Of a stretch of DNA of 38,277 nt, positions 27,283 through 37,500 are shown piece by piece; position 1 is the stretch's first letter; every line of letters starts with the position of its first letter. Source of the stretch: Patescibacteria group bacterium (GTDB lineage Bacteria; Patescibacteriota; Minisyncoccia; Phycocordibacterales; SBAW01). The notes under the pieces are model-generated. The model was given only the letters and a program-made list of their open reading frames with translations, was not told where the DNA came from and ran no database searches. The stretch covers positions 1-38,277 of the forward strand of contig JAGWLV010000004.1 of assembly GCA_028864875.1 (NCBI GenBank), given 5' to 3'. The translations under genes were made by a program, and so were the position numbers.

Positions 27283-27846
27283 TTAAGCGTGTGCCGGCTT
27301 CAGCCGACCTTGCACACCCTTGAAAAACATCACGTCGAGCACAAGCAGACGGCACGGGGTCTTGAGGTCCCTCATGGTTTGGATGAGCACAAACCCTTCG
27401 ACGGGCGGGGCGTATTCGCGCATCAAGAGCCCGATTACAAACTCGGCCTCGGGCTCCGACCGCCTGACTTCGACAATCTTCGCACGCAGCCCACCGAGCT
27501 TCGACGGGTCGACGTAAGAATAGAGTACCGTCGGGCTTACCTCGCGCCACTCGCCCGGCGCTTTGCTGAGGATTCTTAACGTGCACCACGCAACGGATAT
27601 TAATACAAGCACTGATACCATGCTGTAAAATACCGCCTCCACCCCCCAATAGAGATCGTTGATGAAGAAGTGGTAGCCGATGATTAACAAGCCGAAGATG
27701 GCCGTATTCACCGGGATAAAATACCACGGCGGCGAAGTGAGCCATCGGTACGCCTCATTACCCGGCGCGCATCTCTTGGCGATCTGATCGAGATACGTGT
27801 TCACCGTCGGGCCCACCAACAAGCCCAAGGATTTCTTTTTGGTCAT
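27283..27846 (-). CDS. Hypothetical two-TM protein
   Basis: WYFIPVNTAIFGLLIIGYHFFI and AVFYSMVSVLVLISVAWCTL helices; SD GAGAGAGG 6 nt before ATG. Confidence 0.65.
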   Translation of the reverse strand: MTKKKSLGLLVGPTVNTYLDQIAKRCAPGNEAYRWLTSPPWYFIPVNTAIFGLLIIGYHFFINDLYWGVEAVFYSMVSVLVLISVAWCTLRILSKAPGEWREVSPTVLYSYVDPSKLGGLRAKIVEVRRSEPEAEFVIGLLMREYAPPVEGFVLIQTMRDLKTPCRLLVLDVMFFKGVQGRLKPAHA

Positions 27847-27909
27847 CTGCAGCCTCTCTCGGTTGAATTCAGCCGTAAAGACCGTACCACACTTTTATTG
27901 CCCTGCAAA
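27847..27909 (-). promoter_or_regulatory. Promoter and leader with CGGCTG motif, plus SD
   Basis: Minus strand: TTGCAG(27908-27903)-16 nt-TACGGT(27886-27881)-5 nt-CGGCTG(27875-27870)...GAGAGAGG-ATG(27846). Confidence 0.7.
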
Positions 27910-28749
27910 GAAGCGGAGTTTGGCCGCGAGGTACTGCTGCATTTTTTGCTCTGCGGGGGCGAGGAATTTGTACGGTGCCACTTCGTCGCCGGTATCGAGC
28001 GTATGTTTGAGTGTGTCACGGTAGAGTACGCGCAGCTCGGTGTTGATGTGTACGACCGCTATCCCCGCCTTGATGCACGCGCGCACGTCCTCCTCCGTGT
28101 TGCCCGAAGCGCCGTGGAGCACGAGCGGAACGCCGACTGCCGTGGCGATTTCTTTGACCCTGTCGGGGTGGAGGCGCGGCTCGGCGGCATTTTTGAGCAT
28201 GCCGTGGATGTTGCCGACCGCGGGGGCAAAGCAGTCCACCCCGCTTTCTTGTACAAATTTCTTCGCATCCGCGGCGGTGGTCAAATCTTCGAGCGTCACG
28301 CCTTGCGGCAGCGCGTCGAGTTGTTTTGAAGACGTGCCGATGTAGCCGAGCTCGCCTTCGACCACAACATCTCGCCCACTCGCGCGCGCGTACGCGACCA
28401 CTTCTTTGGTCATCGCAATATTTTCTGCAAGTGGGAGCTGTGCGCCGTCTATCACAATGGAGTCGACACCCGCATCTATCGCTTCTTTGGCCTTCGCCGC
28501 GCTGTAGGTGTGGTCGGCGTTGAGGTATATCTGTATCCCCTCTGCTTTATAAGCGTCAATCAGCGCGCGCGCCTCGCACAATGGCAAGTGCGCGCGCTCG
28601 CCTTCGCTTAATCCGGCTATAACGGGCAGGGCGGTCTCATGGCTTGCGAGTACAAGCGCACCGAGTTGGTTGGAATCGGAAATATTGAAGTGTCCGAGCG
28701 CCACCCCGCGCTGTTTATAATCGGCGATCACGTCGCGCAAAGGGCGCAT
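27895..28749 (-). CDS. fba: Class II fructose-bisphosphate aldolase
   Basis: GVALGHFNISDSNQLGAL, YLNADHTYSAAKAKEAIDAGVDSIVIDGAQLPLAENI, VVVEGELGYIG, LVLHGASGNTEEDVRACIKAGIAVVHINTELRVLYRDTL. Confidence 0.92.
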   Translation of the reverse strand: MRPLRDVIADYKQRGVALGHFNISDSNQLGALVLASHETALPVIAGLSEGERAHLPLCEARALIDAYKAEGIQIYLNADHTYSAAKAKEAIDAGVDSIVIDGAQLPLAENIAMTKEVVAYARASGRDVVVEGELGYIGTSSKQLDALPQGVTLEDLTTAADAKKFVQESGVDCFAPAVGNIHGMLKNAAEPRLHPDRVKEIATAVGVPLVLHGASGNTEEDVRACIKAGIAVVHINTELRVLYRDTLKHTLDTGDEVAPYKFLAPAEQKMQQYLAAKLRFFAGQ

Positions 28750-28764
28750 ATACTAGAAGTATAT
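28748..28764. promoter_or_regulatory. Palindromic overlapping divergent promoter between fba and PfkB gene
   Basis: ATATACT-AGA-AGTATAT; TATACT 28749-28754 (+) and 28763-28758 (-), each about 10 nt from its ATG. Confidence 0.7.
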
Positions 28765-29757
28765 ATGGACTTTTTGACGGTAGGAGACACGGTCATCGAC
28801 GCATTCATCCGCCTGCACGAGGCGCGCGTGCACTGCAATATAAAAGACGAGGATTGCGAAATTTGTATGCGTTGGGGGGACAAGATACCCTTCGAATTCA
28901 CCGAGGTTATCCCCGCGGTGGGCAATGCCGCCAATGCCGCGGTTGCGGCCGCACGTCTCGGGCTCCCGTCCGGACTGCGCGCGTATGTCGGCGATGACGA
29001 GTACGGCACGCAGGTACTGAAGTCGCTCCAAAAGGACGGGGTCGACACGTCGCTCGTCGAGCGCCAGGCGGGCAAAAAAACCAACTACCATTACGTGCTG
29101 TGGTACGAAGACCAGCGCACCATCCTCATCAAGCACGAATCATACGACTACACGCTGCCGCATCTTGGCACCCCGCCGAAGTGGGCCTACCTGTCGTCGC
29201 TGAGTGAAAACTCACTCTCCTACCACGAGGCGTGGGCGAACTATCTTGAAGCAAATCCGGGTATTAAGCTTGCCTTCCAGCCGGGGACGTTTCAGCTCAG
29301 CATGGGCGCGCAAAAACTTGGTGCACTCTACAAGCGCAGCACCATCTTTTTTTGTAACAAAGAAGAAGCTGAGCGGATTTTGCAAAAGCCGGCGGGCGCT
29401 GATATGAAAGAGCTCCTCACAAGCGTCCGGGCACTCGGTCCAAAGATTGTCGTCATCACTGACGACAAGCGCGGCTGCTATTCGATAGATGAGGCTGGGG
29501 CGATGCTCCACTGTCCGCGCTACCCCGACCCGCGGGCTCCGTATGAAATAACGGGTGCGGGGGATGCACTTGCCTCGACAACAACCGCAGCTCTCATGCT
29601 CGGCAAGCCTCTCTCGGACGCGCTGCAGTGGGGGTCGGTCAATGCGTCCTCCGTCCTCCAGTCTGTCGGTGCGCAAAAAGGCTTGTTGGCGCGCGAAGAG
29701 CTCGAGAAAAATCTTGCACACCCGCCCGCGCCCTGGGAGGTTACTGTGCTGAACTAA
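28765..29757 (+). CDS. PfkB-family carbohydrate kinase
   Basis: DFLTVGDTVIDAFIRL, AVGNAANAAVAAARLGLPSGLRAYVGDDEYGTQVLKSLQKDGVDTS, YEITGAGDALASTTTAALMLGKPLSDALQWGSVNASSVLQSVGAQKGLL. Confidence 0.9.
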   Translation: MDFLTVGDTVIDAFIRLHEARVHCNIKDEDCEICMRWGDKIPFEFTEVIPAVGNAANAAVAAARLGLPSGLRAYVGDDEYGTQVLKSLQKDGVDTSLVERQAGKKTNYHYVLWYEDQRTILIKHESYDYTLPHLGTPPKWAYLSSLSENSLSYHEAWANYLEANPGIKLAFQPGTFQLSMGAQKLGALYKRSTIFFCNKEEAERILQKPAGADMKELLTSVRALGPKIVVITDDKRGCYSIDEAGAMLHCPRYPDPRAPYEITGAGDALASTTTAALMLGKPLSDALQWGSVNASSVLQSVGAQKGLLAREELEKNLAHPPAPWEVTVLN

Positions 29758-29954
29758 ATCTGGTTTGCGTAGGCATCAAGGCCCTCCTGGTGGATGATGG
29801 CCTTGGCCATCGCGTCTGAAATCGGGTTGGAGCCTGTCGCCGCGTGCCAAATCATAAGAGATGCCGCGAGCGCCCAGCTCCCCAAAAAGAGGCTCCCGAG
29901 CCACACGTTGACCCGCTCTTTAAGCAAACTTCCTTCTGTCCGTGCAATAAACAT
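29754..29954 (-). CDS. Small single-TM hypothetical protein
   Basis: Follows tktC by 2 bp; VWLGSLFLGSWALAASLMIWHAA helix. Confidence 0.55.
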   Translation of the reverse strand: MFIARTEGSLLKERVNVWLGSLFLGSWALAASLMIWHAATGSNPISDAMAKAIIHQEGLDAYANQI

Positions 29955-29956
29955 AC

Positions 29957-30946
29957 CTACGTGATTTTACGTGCCAGGGCGGCCCGGACTTTGTTGGCGA
30001 TGTGCGGAGCCGTGAGTCCATAATACTCCAATAATTCTGCAGGCTCGCCCGACTGTCCGAAGCGGTCATCGACTCCCACAAATTCAACCGGCACGGGGCT
30101 TAGCTCCGCGAGGAGCTCTGCCACGGCGCCGCCGAGACCCCCCGCGCGCTGGTGCTCTTCGACGACAACCACGGCCCCCGCCGCGCGCGCAACGTCCGCG
30201 AGCGCCCTATCAAGCGGCTTAATAGTGTGGACGTTGTATACGACCGCGGGCACCTCGTGTCCGATGTCGCGCGCGGCGCGCAGTGCCTCGTACACCAAGG
30301 GGCCCGTCGCAAAGATGGCGACTTGTGCCTGGTGCTCGCTCTCCCACATGAGCTCGGCTCTGCCGACCGTAAACGACGACTCGTGCGTGGTTATGGTGGG
30401 TGTCGCCGCGCGAGCGAGGCGCAAGTACACCGGGCCGTTGATGCCCGCACACGCGACGGTTGCCTTGCGCGCCTCCTCCGCGTCGCAGGGCGAGATAACG
30501 GTCATATTCGGCTGCACGCGCATGAGGGCCATGTCTTCGAGCGCCTGGTGAGTCGCACCGTCGGGGCCGACGGAGAGCCCCGCGTGGGACCCGACGATTT
30601 TGACCGGCACATTGTTGAGCGAAATGGTCGTGCGTATCTGCTCGTTGTTGCGCCCGGGGCTAAAGGTCGCGTAGGACGCGATGAACGGAATCTTGCCGTA
30701 GTTGGCGAGCCCGCTGCCCACGGTTGCCAAATTTTGCTCCGCAACCCCCACTTCGACAAAACGCGCAGGGTACTTTTTTGCAAATGCCTCCATGCGTGTC
30801 GACTCGGTCAAGTCGGCGCACAACGCCACCACGCGCGGATTGCTATCGCCAAGTTCAAGCAACCCCTGGCCGAATCCGTCGCGCGTCGGTTTTAGTTCCG
30901 GCTTCTCAAACAAATCTTCTCGCAGTTTCGCATTATGATATATCAT
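29957..30946 (-). CDS. Transketolase, C-terminal subunit
   Basis: KPTRDGFGQGLLELGDSNPRVVALCADLTESTRMEAFAKKYPARFVEVGVAEQNLATVGSGLA, HAGLSVGPDGATHQALEDMALMR. Confidence 0.93.
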   Translation of the reverse strand: MIYHNAKLREDLFEKPELKPTRDGFGQGLLELGDSNPRVVALCADLTESTRMEAFAKKYPARFVEVGVAEQNLATVGSGLANYGKIPFIASYATFSPGRNNEQIRTTISLNNVPVKIVGSHAGLSVGPDGATHQALEDMALMRVQPNMTVISPCDAEEARKATVACAGINGPVYLRLARAATPTITTHESSFTVGRAELMWESEHQAQVAIFATGPLVYEALRAARDIGHEVPAVVYNVHTIKPLDRALADVARAAGAVVVVEEHQRAGGLGGAVAELLAELSPVPVEFVGVDDRFGQSGEPAELLEYYGLTAPHIANKVRAALARKIT

Positions 30947-30952
30947 AATTTT

Positions 30953-31807
30953 TTATTGGTGCTCAGACTCGATGGTGCCGCTCATGGTGCGCAGTTCGTT
31001 GAGGAATTTTTTGCCTTCCTCCTTTGTGGGCGGCTTGCCATGCCAGCGGTAGTCGAACTCTATTTCTTTGATGCCCTTGCCGGGTATCGTGTGTGCGATG
31101 ATAAGGGTCGGCTTTTCATAAATTGCCTTGGCCTGCTCCACCGCGCTGATGACCGCGGCAATATTGTGGCCGTCGACCTCGAGCACGTGCCAATTAAAGG
31201 CCTCGTACTTGCGGCGCAGGTCTTCAAGCGGCATCACATCCTCGGTGTGGCCGTCTATTTGGATGTTGTTGCGGTCCATGATGGCAGTGAGGTTGTTGAG
31301 TTTATATGTGCCCGCAAACATCGCCCCCTCCCACACGTTGCCCGCGTCCTGCTCGCCGTCGCTCATGATGCAGTACACGCGGAAGGTGCGCTCGTCCATG
31401 CGCGCACCGAGCGCGTAGCCGACGGCTTGTGAGAGCCCGCTGCCCAAGGGACCGCTCGTCGTTTCAAGCCCGGGGAGGCGCAGACGCTCGGGGTGCCCCT
31501 GCAGACGGGAGCCGAACTTGCGCAGCGTGAGACACTCTTCGAGAGGAAAGTACCCTGCGTGCGCCATTGCTGCGTAGCGCACGGGGACGATGTGACCGTT
31601 GCTCAACATAAGCCTGTCCCGTTCGGCCCACTCCGAGTTGTGCGGGTCGTGATTGAGGATGTGGAAGTAGAGCGCGGCAAAGATGTCGGCCATGCCCAAG
31701 GGGCCCGCGGTGTGGCCCGAGCCTGCGGCAGTTAGCATTTCAACAATAGTCTTGCGGATGCCGAGCGCCTTCCCTTCTATATCTTTTATTTTTTGCTCAG
31801 AAATCAT
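30953..31807 (-). CDS. Transketolase, N-terminal subunit
   Basis: SGHTAGPLGMADIFAALYFHIL, SNGHIVPVRYAAMAHAGYF, GPLGSGLSQAVGYALGARMD, SDGEQDAGNVWEGAMFAGTYKLNNLTAIMDRNNIQIDG. Confidence 0.94.
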   Translation of the reverse strand: MISEQKIKDIEGKALGIRKTIVEMLTAAGSGHTAGPLGMADIFAALYFHILNHDPHNSEWAERDRLMLSNGHIVPVRYAAMAHAGYFPLEECLTLRKFGSRLQGHPERLRLPGLETTSGPLGSGLSQAVGYALGARMDERTFRVYCIMSDGEQDAGNVWEGAMFAGTYKLNNLTAIMDRNNIQIDGHTEDVMPLEDLRRKYEAFNWHVLEVDGHNIAAVISAVEQAKAIYEKPTLIIAHTIPGKGIKEIEFDYRWHGKPPTKEEGKKFLNELRTMSGTIESEHQ

Positions 31808-31817
31808 GACTCGATAC

Positions 31818-32513
31818 TTATGGGCGGTTTGCTTCTTTTGAAAGGTCCACATACGCGGCGGCGATATCGTCCGCCTCCCACAGCGCGTGGCCGACAATGA
31901 GACGTGACGCGCCCACGGCGGCGAGGGCGTGCGCGTTTTCCATAGTAACCGCACCGTCCACCTGGAGAGGCAAAAGCGGGTAGCGCCGCCGCAGGCGCTC
32001 GAGCAGGTAGAGCGCGTGGCGGTCGAAGGGCTCGCCCTGGCGACCTTCGCGGTCTATACCCATCACTTGTACGAAGTCAAACTGGGCCTCAAGAGGTTCG
32101 AGCATGTCGGGTTGTTCTTGAGGTCCGAGCGCAACCCCCACCTGGATGGTGAAGGCGCCCGATTCCTCGCGCATGTCGACAAGTTGACCGACCGCTTGCA
32201 GGGCGCTCGGGGAGCGCGCGTGTATGACGATGCGCGATGCACCTGCGCGCGCGAAGCTCTGCGCATCAGCGCCCGGGTCCTCAATCATGAGGTCGAACTC
32301 GTAGTCTATTTCGTCCCACAGCGGGAGGCCGCCCCCTGCATCGACCGCCGACTCAAACCCGGTGCGGTCCTTGTAGGGCCACGTTTTGCCGCGCACGTAG
32401 CGGCCGTCGACAATGTCGACCTGCACACGCCGTGCGACCGCGCGGATGCGCTCGAGACGCTTCTTGAGGTCGTCAAAGGACGTGGGTAGGATTGCGGGAA
32501 TGATTTCTACCAT
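31818..32513 (-). CDS. rpe: Ribulose-phosphate 3-epimerase-like protein
   Basis: MVEIIPAILPTSFDDLKKRLERI, VQVDIVDGRYV, FDLMIEDP, FVQVMGIDREGRQGEPFD, LQVDGAVTMENAHALAAVGASRLIVGHALWE. Confidence 0.8.
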   Translation of the reverse strand: MVEIIPAILPTSFDDLKKRLERIRAVARRVQVDIVDGRYVRGKTWPYKDRTGFESAVDAGGGLPLWDEIDYEFDLMIEDPGADAQSFARAGASRIVIHARSPSALQAVGQLVDMREESGAFTIQVGVALGPQEQPDMLEPLEAQFDFVQVMGIDREGRQGEPFDRHALYLLERLRRRYPLLPLQVDGAVTMENAHALAAVGASRLIVGHALWEADDIAAAYVDLSKEANRP

Positions 32514-32526
32514 CCTGCCTTCTATT

Positions 32527-32964
32527 CTATCCCAACTCCCCGATGCGTCTTCGGTGGCGCGCGTCGCCTGAAAAGGGCTCCCGCAGCCACGCAAGAGCGG
32601 CCTGTTGTGCTTCTTCCGGCGAAATGAGCCGCGCGCCGAGCGCCAGAATGTTTGCGTCATTGTGACGGCGGGATAAGAGCAGCGCATCGTGGCCGCCGCC
32701 ATAAAATTCCGCAGCGCGCGCGCCCCTGACACGATTGGCCGCCATAGCTTCGCCCTGCCCCGAGCCGCCTATTGCAATTCCCCTGCTCCCCTTTTCACTC
32801 GCCACAGCTTGTGCGAGCGGCTCGATGGTGAGCGGGTAGTCGTCGCCCGGCTGCAACTTGTGCGGGCCGAGGTCTTCCACCTCGAATCCCTGCCCTTCTA
32901 AAAATGTTGCGAGCGCTCCTTTGAGCTCAAACCCCGCGTGGTCGGATGCCAAGTAGACTTTCAC
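32527..32964 (-). CDS. rpiB: RpiB-type ribose-5-phosphate isomerase / LacAB family
   Basis: MKVYLASDHAGFELKGALATFLEGQGFEVEDLGPH, GIAIGGSGQGEAMAANRVRGARAAEFYGG, RHNDANILALGARLIS. Confidence 0.92.
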   Translation of the reverse strand: MKVYLASDHAGFELKGALATFLEGQGFEVEDLGPHKLQPGDDYPLTIEPLAQAVASEKGSRGIAIGGSGQGEAMAANRVRGARAAEFYGGGHDALLLSRRHNDANILALGARLISPEEAQQAALAWLREPFSGDARHRRRIGELG

Positions 32965-32968
32965 CCCT

Positions 32969-33985
32969 CTATTTAATCATGGTCCCTGCGGCTTTGACAT
33001 GCCGCAGAAGCGTGTGGGTATACCCCATTTCGTTGTCGTACCAGGCCAAGACTTTGACCAGATTGCCTCCCACAACCCGGGTCATGGGGAGGTCGACTAT
33101 CGAACCTTCGGGGCGACCGATTATGTCTGAAGAAACAAGCGGCTCGTCGGAAACTGCAAGTATTCCCTGCCAGCGCGGTGTCATGGCGGCGTCACTCAAA
33201 ATTTTATTTACCTCTTCTACGTTGGTGTCTCGTTTGGTCACGAATGTAAGGTCTACGTACGAGCCCGCAATGACTGGCACGCGCACTGCCATACCATCGA
33301 AAAATGGGATGCCTTGTACCGCTTTGGTCAGTGCAGTGGCGGCACCTGTTGATGACGGGACAATGTTGTGCGACCCCGCGCGTCCACGACGCTTGTCGCT
33401 GCCGCGGACTGCCGAGTCAACGGTGGATTGTGTTGCGGTGAGTGCATGCACGGTGTCGAGCAAGGCCTTCTCTATATCAAGCGCCTCTTCAAGCACTGCG
33501 ACGACCGGGCTCGCGGCGTTGGTGGTGCAACTGGCATTGGAAGTTATAGAACAGGTGGCCAACTTTTCTTCATTGACACCCATAAGCACGGTGGCCGCGT
33601 TGAGCATATCATCTTTGACTGGTGCAGAGATCACCACGCGCTTGGCGCCTGCGGCGATGTGCACGCTCGCCTTTTCAAAACTGTCGAACACGCCTGTCGA
33701 CTCGACCACAACATCTATAGCGAGGCGCTTCCATGGCAGCGTGGCGGGCTCCTTCTCCTGCAAAAATTCTATCCGCTTGGCGCCGACCATGAGCCCGCCT
33801 TGCATTGCGCTCACCTGTCCGGGGAATGCGCCATACACACTGTCGTGGCGCAACAAGTACGCGAGATTTTCTATATCACCGAGGTCGTTGATAGCAACGA
33901 TGTCGACGCCCGGGTCGTATGCAGCCGCGCGCAACAAGCAACGCCCGATGCGCCCGAACCCGTTGATAGCGACGCGTACCGCCAT
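32969..33985 (-). CDS. gap: Glyceraldehyde-3-phosphate dehydrogenase
   Basis: VRVAINGFGRIGRCLLRAA, SNASCTTNAASPVV, RRGRAGSHNIVPSSTGAATAL, WYDNEMGYTHTLLRHV. Confidence 0.95.
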   Translation of the reverse strand: MAVRVAINGFGRIGRCLLRAAAYDPGVDIVAINDLGDIENLAYLLRHDSVYGAFPGQVSAMQGGLMVGAKRIEFLQEKEPATLPWKRLAIDVVVESTGVFDSFEKASVHIAAGAKRVVISAPVKDDMLNAATVLMGVNEEKLATCSITSNASCTTNAASPVVAVLEEALDIEKALLDTVHALTATQSTVDSAVRGSDKRRGRAGSHNIVPSSTGAATALTKAVQGIPFFDGMAVRVPVIAGSYVDLTFVTKRDTNVEEVNKILSDAAMTPRWQGILAVSDEPLVSSDIIGRPEGSIVDLPMTRVVGGNLVKVLAWYDNEMGYTHTLLRHVKAAGTMIK

Positions 33986-33988
33986 AGG

Positions 33989-34531
33989 TTAAAAGACAAC
34001 GGGCAAAATCAATTTCTGGTTTCCACCCGCTTTGATAATAACGAGTGCTCCCTGCGTGCCCGGTTGTTGAGCCGCAAATGTCAGTGTCACCTTAAACGCC
34101 AGCATCCCCGCCGGGGCGGCTGCAGCTGTTTCTTGGGCTTGGGCGGCGGCTATCGTCGCGCCGGTGCCGGCAAGCAACTCGACTGTCATCTCCCCGCCGC
34201 TGTACCAGTCTTTTTGAGCGGCACCGCTCACGGTCACCGGCGAGCTGTCGAGTACCGGCGCGGGCGGCAAATCGACGCGCACCTGCCCATCCACCGATGA
34301 GGCGTTGCCGGTGTATTCCACAAACGTCTTACCCCACGGTACTTTGCAGGTTTTCGGGAGGCCCACCTTGACCGGATAGAGTGTCGCGCACTCTTGAAAA
34401 TTCGTCGGCACCGGGCCAGGCTTGGGCGCGGATAGGTAGAGCCACCATGCCGCACCACCAAGTAGTGCCACAAGTATGAGTGCGAGCATCACTTTTACTA
34501 CCGGGTAAGAAAATATCGATGAGAATGACAT
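33989..34531 (-). CDS. Membrane-anchored protein with Gmad2-like immunoglobulin-type domain
   Basis: N-terminal TM; PVLDSSPVTVSGAAQKDWYSGGEMTVELL...FKVTLTFAAQQPGTQGALVIIKAG resembles Gmad2. Confidence 0.65.
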   Translation of the reverse strand: MSFSSIFSYPVVKVMLALILVALLGGAAWWLYLSAPKPGPVPTNFQECATLYPVKVGLPKTCKVPWGKTFVEYTGNASSVDGQVRVDLPPAPVLDSSPVTVSGAAQKDWYSGGEMTVELLAGTGATIAAAQAQETAAAAPAGMLAFKVTLTFAAQQPGTQGALVIIKAGGNQKLILPVVF

Positions 34532-34542
34532 GTGCCTTTTTA

Positions 34543-37500
34543 TTATATCTCTTTAAAGTTGGGAACGAGTCCCAGGTTGACCGACGCGCTCGTCGTCGCG
34601 GTGCCGTCGCCGCAGGAAAGAGTGTATGTGGTCGGTCCGAAGATAAGCCCTGTCGGCGCCGAACCGTACCAAGGGTTGAGCCCGTTCCATGCGGGCATCC
34701 CGAACGTCAGCCCCGGAGTGGTGTTGCACGAGATGCCCGGCACCATCCCCACAATAGTCCAGAAGAGCTTCGACGCTTGTCCGGAGCTCACACGAGAGGG
34801 CGAAGCCGTAAGGATAATGCTCGAGGGCTTGGTGCCCGCGGGAGTGGAACCGATGACGATGGACCCGGAGCCGGCCGGGCAGGAGAGTTGGTATGTCCCC
34901 GCACCTACGCTCACCGAACCTGCCGCCGCTCCGTCGGTACTGAAGTTGACGCCGCTGGTCGGCCCGGACGGACAGCACCACGATACCGTCGCCTGGGTGC
35001 CGGGCGTGACCGATGACGCACTCGTATAGAGCGCGCACTGGCTGGAGCACGAGACAGGCGCCGTGCCGACACCTGTTTGGCATGACTGACTCGTGGTGAC
35101 CGAAGCGGTCGTCGACTGCGGACTGCCGTTTACCATGCATGAGAGCGTATAGGTGGTATTGCCAGCTCCAGTTATAGGCTGAGTCTGAGACGGCGCACTC
35201 TGCGGCACATTGTTGGTAGAGGCGGGAGCGACGATGCTGCTGTCTGGAGCCGTGACATTGCAGGAATTGGCGACAGCACCGGTTGCAGACCAGTAGAGAG
35301 AAGCGCGGTCACCACTCTTCACAAAGGCCGGAGTCACGCCGGAGGAACAGGAGGTATTGGCCGCGTTGCATGCAGTCAAAGAGAGTACCGCACCGGTGAC
35401 AGTCACGGTTGCCTGGGTGCTTACCGGCACACCCTCGGCCGCAGTGTTACAGGTGAGCGTGTAGGTAGTCGTGTTGTATAGAGGTCCGACCAAGATATTG
35501 GGGGGGCCTTGGTTGAAATCGGTGTTCGAGACGCTTGAGAAGTTGAGATGAAACCCGTCCGTGCCGACGGGGCCGGAATACGTTCCGGGCTTCCAGAAGC
35601 CGTTGCCATCGTATGCGCCGAAGCTTGCGGGTGCCAATTGCTGACCGTCTATCCAATAAACATCCGCAAGGTAACCATCAAAAGGAGACGTCGCGCCGTC
35701 GTATGTACTTATATAGTGAGGTCCGATTGCATCGAGCCCGAGTGACGCGTTTTGTGCCGGGTTGTTGAGTGTGGCGAAGGAGGTGATTTCCGAGCCGTCG
35801 ACATATACGCGGATGCGGTTGTTGGCTGCACTGTCCGGCTGAGTGGTATCTACCGCAACAACAATATGGTACCAGTGGCTCGGATCGCGAAAGATTTGGT
35901 TGGTGATGCGCCAACTGGAATTCCATCCTAAAATGCGCAATTGATCACCCGGAGAAAAGCTGACCGAGAAGAAGCCTGAGTCGGTTTGCGCAGAATTCGC
36001 CGCGTAGAGGTATTGGTAGGTGCCAAGTTGTCCGCGCTTGACCCACATTGAAAGCGTCGCGGTCGTGTTGCTACCCAGCGCGCCAAATGAGCGGCTTAGA
36101 TAGGGTGTTTGACTTCCGTCGAAGTGCATCGAATACGGAATAGTAAGCGCCGCAGGTGTCGAGGCGGACTTGAACGGTATGCCGGCAAAGGCAATGTAAG
36201 CGTATGTGTCGGTACTGTTGTTGTTTTCATAATTGTGGCTGCGCATCTTAAAGCCATTGGCGAACAAGTCGACGCTGCAATTGCTGTTATTGGTGCAACT
36301 GGCGTCGCCGTTTTCGGCCACACCGAGGTTGGCAAAGAGCCCGCGGTATGCGGGATTTTGGGTATCACGCGAAGTGTCGTATATGGTCCAGTTGGTGTAG
36401 GTATTAGAGCTGGAAATATCTTTTACCATCACAAACGCCGGCTTAAAACCAGTATAGACAAAAGGCCCGTCAGAGGCGCCGTTGGCGATATAGGTGCCTG
36501 CTTTTGAAAATCCTTCGCGGTTGGAGAAGAGATACGAAACGTACTGTGCGCCCGTGGTATTGAGAGGTCCTTGTGTCGTGACCGTCGAGTTTGAAACACT
36601 AAACAGCGAGCCGCTCAATGCTGCGTCAGTCGTGTTGAGCTTAAGGAATGAATTTGTACCAAGTGCCGAGAACCAGGTATACCAGTCGCCTGTCTGGTCG
36701 ATTCGCTTGTTGACAATGAAGTCCGGTTTGGTCGTGAGTGTATGCGCATAGCCGCTACTCGTACTTGGTGTGTATTTGATGACAATGACGCCCTGCGCGC
36801 CCGGACCGCCGGAGGAGGTGCCTCCGGCGTTGTCATAGCCAGAACCACCACCGCCGCCGCCATAGCCGCCGCCGGTGCCACCTGTCCCGGCACAACCAGA
36901 ACTTTGGCAACTCCCGCCGCCGCCCGCGCCGCCGCCGGAGCCATGAGTCGCATCCCATTCGGTGCCGGCGGCGCCTGTGGTGCCGGCAAACCCAGGATTG
37001 CCACCTGCGCCGCCTGCGCCGCCTGCGCCACCGCCATTTGCACCGGCGCCGCCGGCAAGACCGCTCGAGCCGCTCACCCAATCCGTGCCCTGCGACCCGC
37101 CATCGGCGCCGCCGCCGCCGGGAGCTCCGGAGGTTGCCCCCTGGTTACTTCCATTTCCCCCACGGGCACCGTTGCTAGTTGGGCCGGCCGCGCCGCCGCC
37201 GCCGCCACCACGGGTGCTGCCTCCATTGCCCCCTGAAGTCTTGATGCTGCCTATGCCGCTTGCGGATACACCGCCGGTGCCACCACCGCCGCCGTCTTGG
37301 TTGCTAACGCCCCCGGCACCGCCCTGGGCGCCTACGATGACCGCCGTGCCGGCCAGCGAGGCACAGTTGCTGGTCGAGTTGCATAGATAGGTGTCTCCGC
37401 CCGCGGAGGCGGGACTGCCGCCCGCGCCTATCGCCACGGTGACGGTCGAACCGGGAGTGAGAATCACGTTGGCCTGCTTCGAATACGCGCCGCCGCCGCC

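Noticed and set aside
36742-37390. Pro/Ala-rich ORFs on the plus strand
   Set aside because: Shadow frames of GGX-coding repeats in the giant Gly-rich protein.
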